Assembly: GCA_020432595.1 (NCBI GenBank)
Contig: JAGQGA010000055.1
Coordinates: 7,368 to 15,105, forward strand
DNA from: Anaerolineales bacterium
GTDB lineage: Bacteria > Chloroflexota > Anaerolineae > Promineifilales > Promineifilaceae
Reading direction: 5' to 3'
Length of the DNA stretch: 7,738 bases
Made by a program: the position numbers and the translations under genes. The first letter of the stretch is position 1, and each line of letters opens with the position of its first letter. The notes beneath the pieces are model-generated. The model made no database searches. It was not told where the DNA came from and worked only from the letters and a program-made list of their open reading frames with translations. This document shows, one piece after another, positions 5,463 to 7,738 of the stretch.

Positions 5463-7738
5463 ATGAGTACAGATACAAGCGAAGCTGGCTTAGAAAGCCT
5501 TATCAGCCAATATCTCATCCAGCACAATCAGTACATTGCTGGCAGTACCCAAGATTACGACAAAGCCACCTGCCTGGACAAAGTGCAGCTATTGGCCTTC
5601 CTAGAAGCCACCCAAGCCGAAACCCTAGCCAAGATTCCCCACCACGACAAGTTACTGCAACGTATCAGCGACCAAATACGGGATAAAGGCATTGTAGAAC
5701 TGCTGCGTAAAGGCATCAAATACCAGCAGCAACGCCTCAACCTCTACTATCCCCAGCCACCACACAGCCTCAACCCCCAAGCCGGGCAAAACTACCAGGC
5801 CAACCGCTTCTCCGTCACGCGGCAGGTGCATTTTAGCCAGCAGCACCCCCGGCAATCGCTGGATATGGTCATCTTCCTCAACGGCCTGCCCCTCATCACC
5901 TTTGAACTGAAAAACAACCTAACCAAACAAAACGTCAATCACGCCAAACGGCAGTACCGCGAAGACCGCGACCCCAAAGAACCCCTCTTCCGCTTTGCCC
6001 GCTGCCTGGTACATATGGCCGTTGATGACCAGGAAGTGTGGATGACCACCGAACTCAAAGGCCAGTCCACTTTCTTCCTCCCCTTCAATCGCGGGCAAGG
6101 CTACGGCAAACCCATCTATGAGGCCGTCAACCACGGCAAGGGCAACCCCCTCAACCCCAATGGCCTGATGACGGCCTACCTGTGGCAAGAGGTGCTGACC
6201 AAAACCAGCCTGAGCGGCATTGTGGAAAAATATGCCCGCATCATCCAGGACAAGGACAGTAAAACGGGCAAGAAAAAGCCGCCCCGTCTCGTCTTTCCCC
6301 GCTTTCATCAACTGGATGCCGTGCGTAAGCTGCTGCGCGATGCCCAAACAGCAGGCGCAGGCAAGCGTTACCTCATCCAGCATTCGGCCGGATCAGGCAA
6401 AAGTTACTCCATCGCCTGGCTTGCCCATCAACTGGTGGAACTAACCAGCCTCTACACCCACCAACCCATCTTTAGCTCCATCATCGTCGTTACTGACCGC
6501 GTTGTCCTCAACCGCCAAATTCGGGACACCATCAAACAGTATGCCCATGTGGACGGCGTGGTCGCGGCCGTGCGCGGCAGCACCGAATTGGCCGAGAGCT
6601 TGGAAGCAGGCAAAAAAATCATCATCACTACCATCCAAACCTTCCCCTTTGTGCTGGCAAAAGTAGGCGCAATGGGCAACAAAACCTTTGCCATCATCAT
6701 AGACGAAGCCCACAGCAGCCAGGGTGGTAACGTCGCCGCCAAAATGAATCTGGCCTTAGGGCGGGAAACCATCGCCGACATCGAAGATGACGAAGACGCT
6801 ATCAACGCCCTGATTGACAACCAAAAAATGCTCAAAAACGCCAGCTATTTCGCCTTCACCGCCACGCCCAAAAACAGAACTTTGCAAACCTTTGGCATAG
6901 AACATCCGCTGACGGGCAAATACACCCCCTATCACGTTTACACCATGAAACAAGCCATCGAAGAAGGCTTTATCATGGATGTGCTGGACAATTACACCAC
7001 CTACAACAGCTATTACAAAATCCTCAAAAAAGTCAGCGACGATCCCCAATTCGACAGCAAACAGGCCAACAAACGGCTGCGTAAATACGTCGAAGGCCAT
7101 CCCGACAGCATCCGCCAAAAAGCCGAAATCATGATCCACCACTTCTTTGATGAAGTGATTAAGGCCAAGAAAATCAACGGACAGGCCAAAGCAATGGTCG
7201 TCACCGCCAGCATCATCAACGCCATTGAATACTTTTGGGCGTTCCAAGCCTATCTGCAAGAAATCAACTCGCCTTACAAAGCCATCGTCGCCTTCTCCGG
7301 CAGCAAAAGCCATAAGGGATCTGCTTATGATGAAGCCGCGCTAAATGGCTTCCCCAGCAGCCAAATTGAAGAGCAGTTTAAAGAAGATGAATACCGCTTT
7401 CTGATTGTGGCTGAAAAATACCAGACGGGTTATGACCAACCCCTGCTGCATACGATGTATGTGGACAAGGTGCTGTCTGATGTCAAAGCCGTGCAAACCC
7501 TTTCCCGCCTCAACCGTTCTCATCGGGACAAGACCGACACCTTTGTCCTGGATTTCGTTAACAGTGCCGATGCCATTCAAAAAGCGTTTGAACCCTTCTA
7601 CCAGACCACTATCTTGAGCGAGGGAGCCGACTTTGACCGCCTCAATGATTTGCAAGACGCACTGGATGCTTTTCAAGTTTATTCGGTCGAGCAGGTGGAG
7701 CAGTTTATGTCGCTGTTTATTCGTGGAGCAGAACGGGA
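5463..7738 (+). CDS. hsdR: Type I restriction-modification system, restriction/translocase subunit HsdR (3' end beyond the window)
   Basis: The frame is open for 758 codons to the window edge, so the C-terminus (about 250-300 residues of a usual length near 1000) is missing. HsdR is the motor and nuclease of the complex: it translocates DNA with ATP and cuts unmethylated DNA far from the site. The N-terminal nuclease domain shows the PD-(D/E)xK signature Asp134 and Glu148-Leu-Lys150 in LDMVIFLNGLPLITFELK. Superfamily 2 helicase motifs follow: Walker A GSGKS at 310-314, DEAH at 414-417, TATP at 466-469, QTGYD at 654-658 and QTLSRLNR at 678-685. All key residues are present. The start at 5463 has an AGGTGA site and the family-like opening SEAGLESLISQYL. 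It is separated from hsdS by the toxin-antitoxin and RAYT genes. Codons are strongly C-ending up to about 7600; the last bases return to the G-rich style of hsdM. Confidence 0.97.
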   Translation, partial: MSTDTSEAGLESLISQYLIQHNQYIAGSTQDYDKATCLDKVQLLAFLEATQAETLAKIPHHDKLLQRISDQIRDKGIVELLRKGIKYQQQRLNLYYPQPPHSLNPQAGQNYQANRFSVTRQVHFSQQHPRQSLDMVIFLNGLPLITFELKNNLTKQNVNHAKRQYREDRDPKEPLFRFARCLVHMAVDDQEVWMTTELKGQSTFFLPFNRGQGYGKPIYEAVNHGKGNPLNPNGLMTAYLWQEVLTKTSLSGIVEKYARIIQDKDSKTGKKKPPRLVFPRFHQLDAVRKLLRDAQTAGAGKRYLIQHSAGSGKSYSIAWLAHQLVELTSLYTHQPIFSSIIVVTDRVVLNRQIRDTIKQYAHVDGVVAAVRGSTELAESLEAGKKIIITTIQTFPFVLAKVGAMGNKTFAIIIDEAHSSQGGNVAAKMNLALGRETIADIEDDEDAINALIDNQKMLKNASYFAFTATPKNRTLQTFGIEHPLTGKYTPYHVYTMKQAIEEGFIMDVLDNYTTYNSYYKILKKVSDDPQFDSKQANKRLRKYVEGHPDSIRQKAEIMIHHFFDEVIKAKKINGQAKAMVVTASIINAIEYFWAFQAYLQEINSPYKAIVAFSGSKSHKGSAYDEAALNGFPSSQIEEQFKEDEYRFLIVAEKYQTGYDQPLLHTMYVDKVLSDVKAVQTLSRLNRSHRDKTDTFVLDFVNSADAIQKAFEPFYQTTILSEGADFDRLNDLQDALDAFQVYSVEQVEQFMSLFIRGAER

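Noticed and set aside
5919..6383. 154-codon antisense frame within hsdR
   Set aside because: Same cause as the other antisense frames. It overlaps conserved HsdR nuclease and linker sequence and has no recognisable domain.
6756..7313. 185-codon antisense frame within hsdR
   Set aside because: Strongly C-ending codons in hsdR keep the opposite strand free of stops. The helicase motifs of the sense frame are intact and the antisense product is low-complexity hydrophobic.

Overview
The window holds most of a type I restriction-modification operon, all on the + strand: hsdM (351-2369), hsdS (2366-3679) and a 3'-truncated hsdR (5463 to the window edge). Between hsdS and hsdR lies an accessory stretch of about 1.8 kb. 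It contains a UPF0175 antitoxin / DUF3368 PIN-like toxin pair, a 38-codon piece of a second hsdS 3' end, and a REP-associated tyrosine transposase (RAYT) gene flanked by five related 34-nt palindromes. Upstream is the 3' end of a tRNA gene, probably proline, with a rho-independent terminator, then about 290 bases without a convincing gene.

Layout: tRNA 3' end (1-25); terminator (31-60); non-coding leader with an inverted repeat (61-350); hsdM; hsdS, overlapping hsdM by ATGA; antitoxin (3712-3969); toxin (3962-4456); duplicated hsdS tail (4453-4569); RAYT module with palindromes (4569-5451); hsdR (5463 onward). The hsdM/hsdS, antitoxin/toxin and toxin/hsdS-tail junctions overlap and look translationally coupled. 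No terminator other than the REP hairpins is visible between hsdM and hsdR, so one polycistronic transcript is plausible.

How the genes work together: HsdM and HsdS form the adenine methyltransferase, with HsdS choosing a bipartite target through two recognition domains. Adding HsdR makes the ATP-driven translocase and nuclease that cuts unmodified DNA. The toxin-antitoxin pair may stabilise the locus, or may act as a second line of defence. It occupies the slot between hsdS and hsdR that the anticodon nuclease PrrC occupies in the EcoprrI locus.

Organism: a bacterium of moderate GC with no CCA encoded in the tRNA. The palindrome ACGGCCGT occurs six times in 3.2 kb and in all three reading frames, which suggests a genome-wide iterated palindrome. 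The gene repertoire and protein style would fit Chloroflexota (Anaerolineae-like) or a similar environmental lineage, but this is a low-confidence impression. Composition is mosaic: hsdM is strongly G-rich on its coding strand, the hsdS recognition domains are AT-rich, and the region from the end of hsdS through most of hsdR is strongly C-rich.
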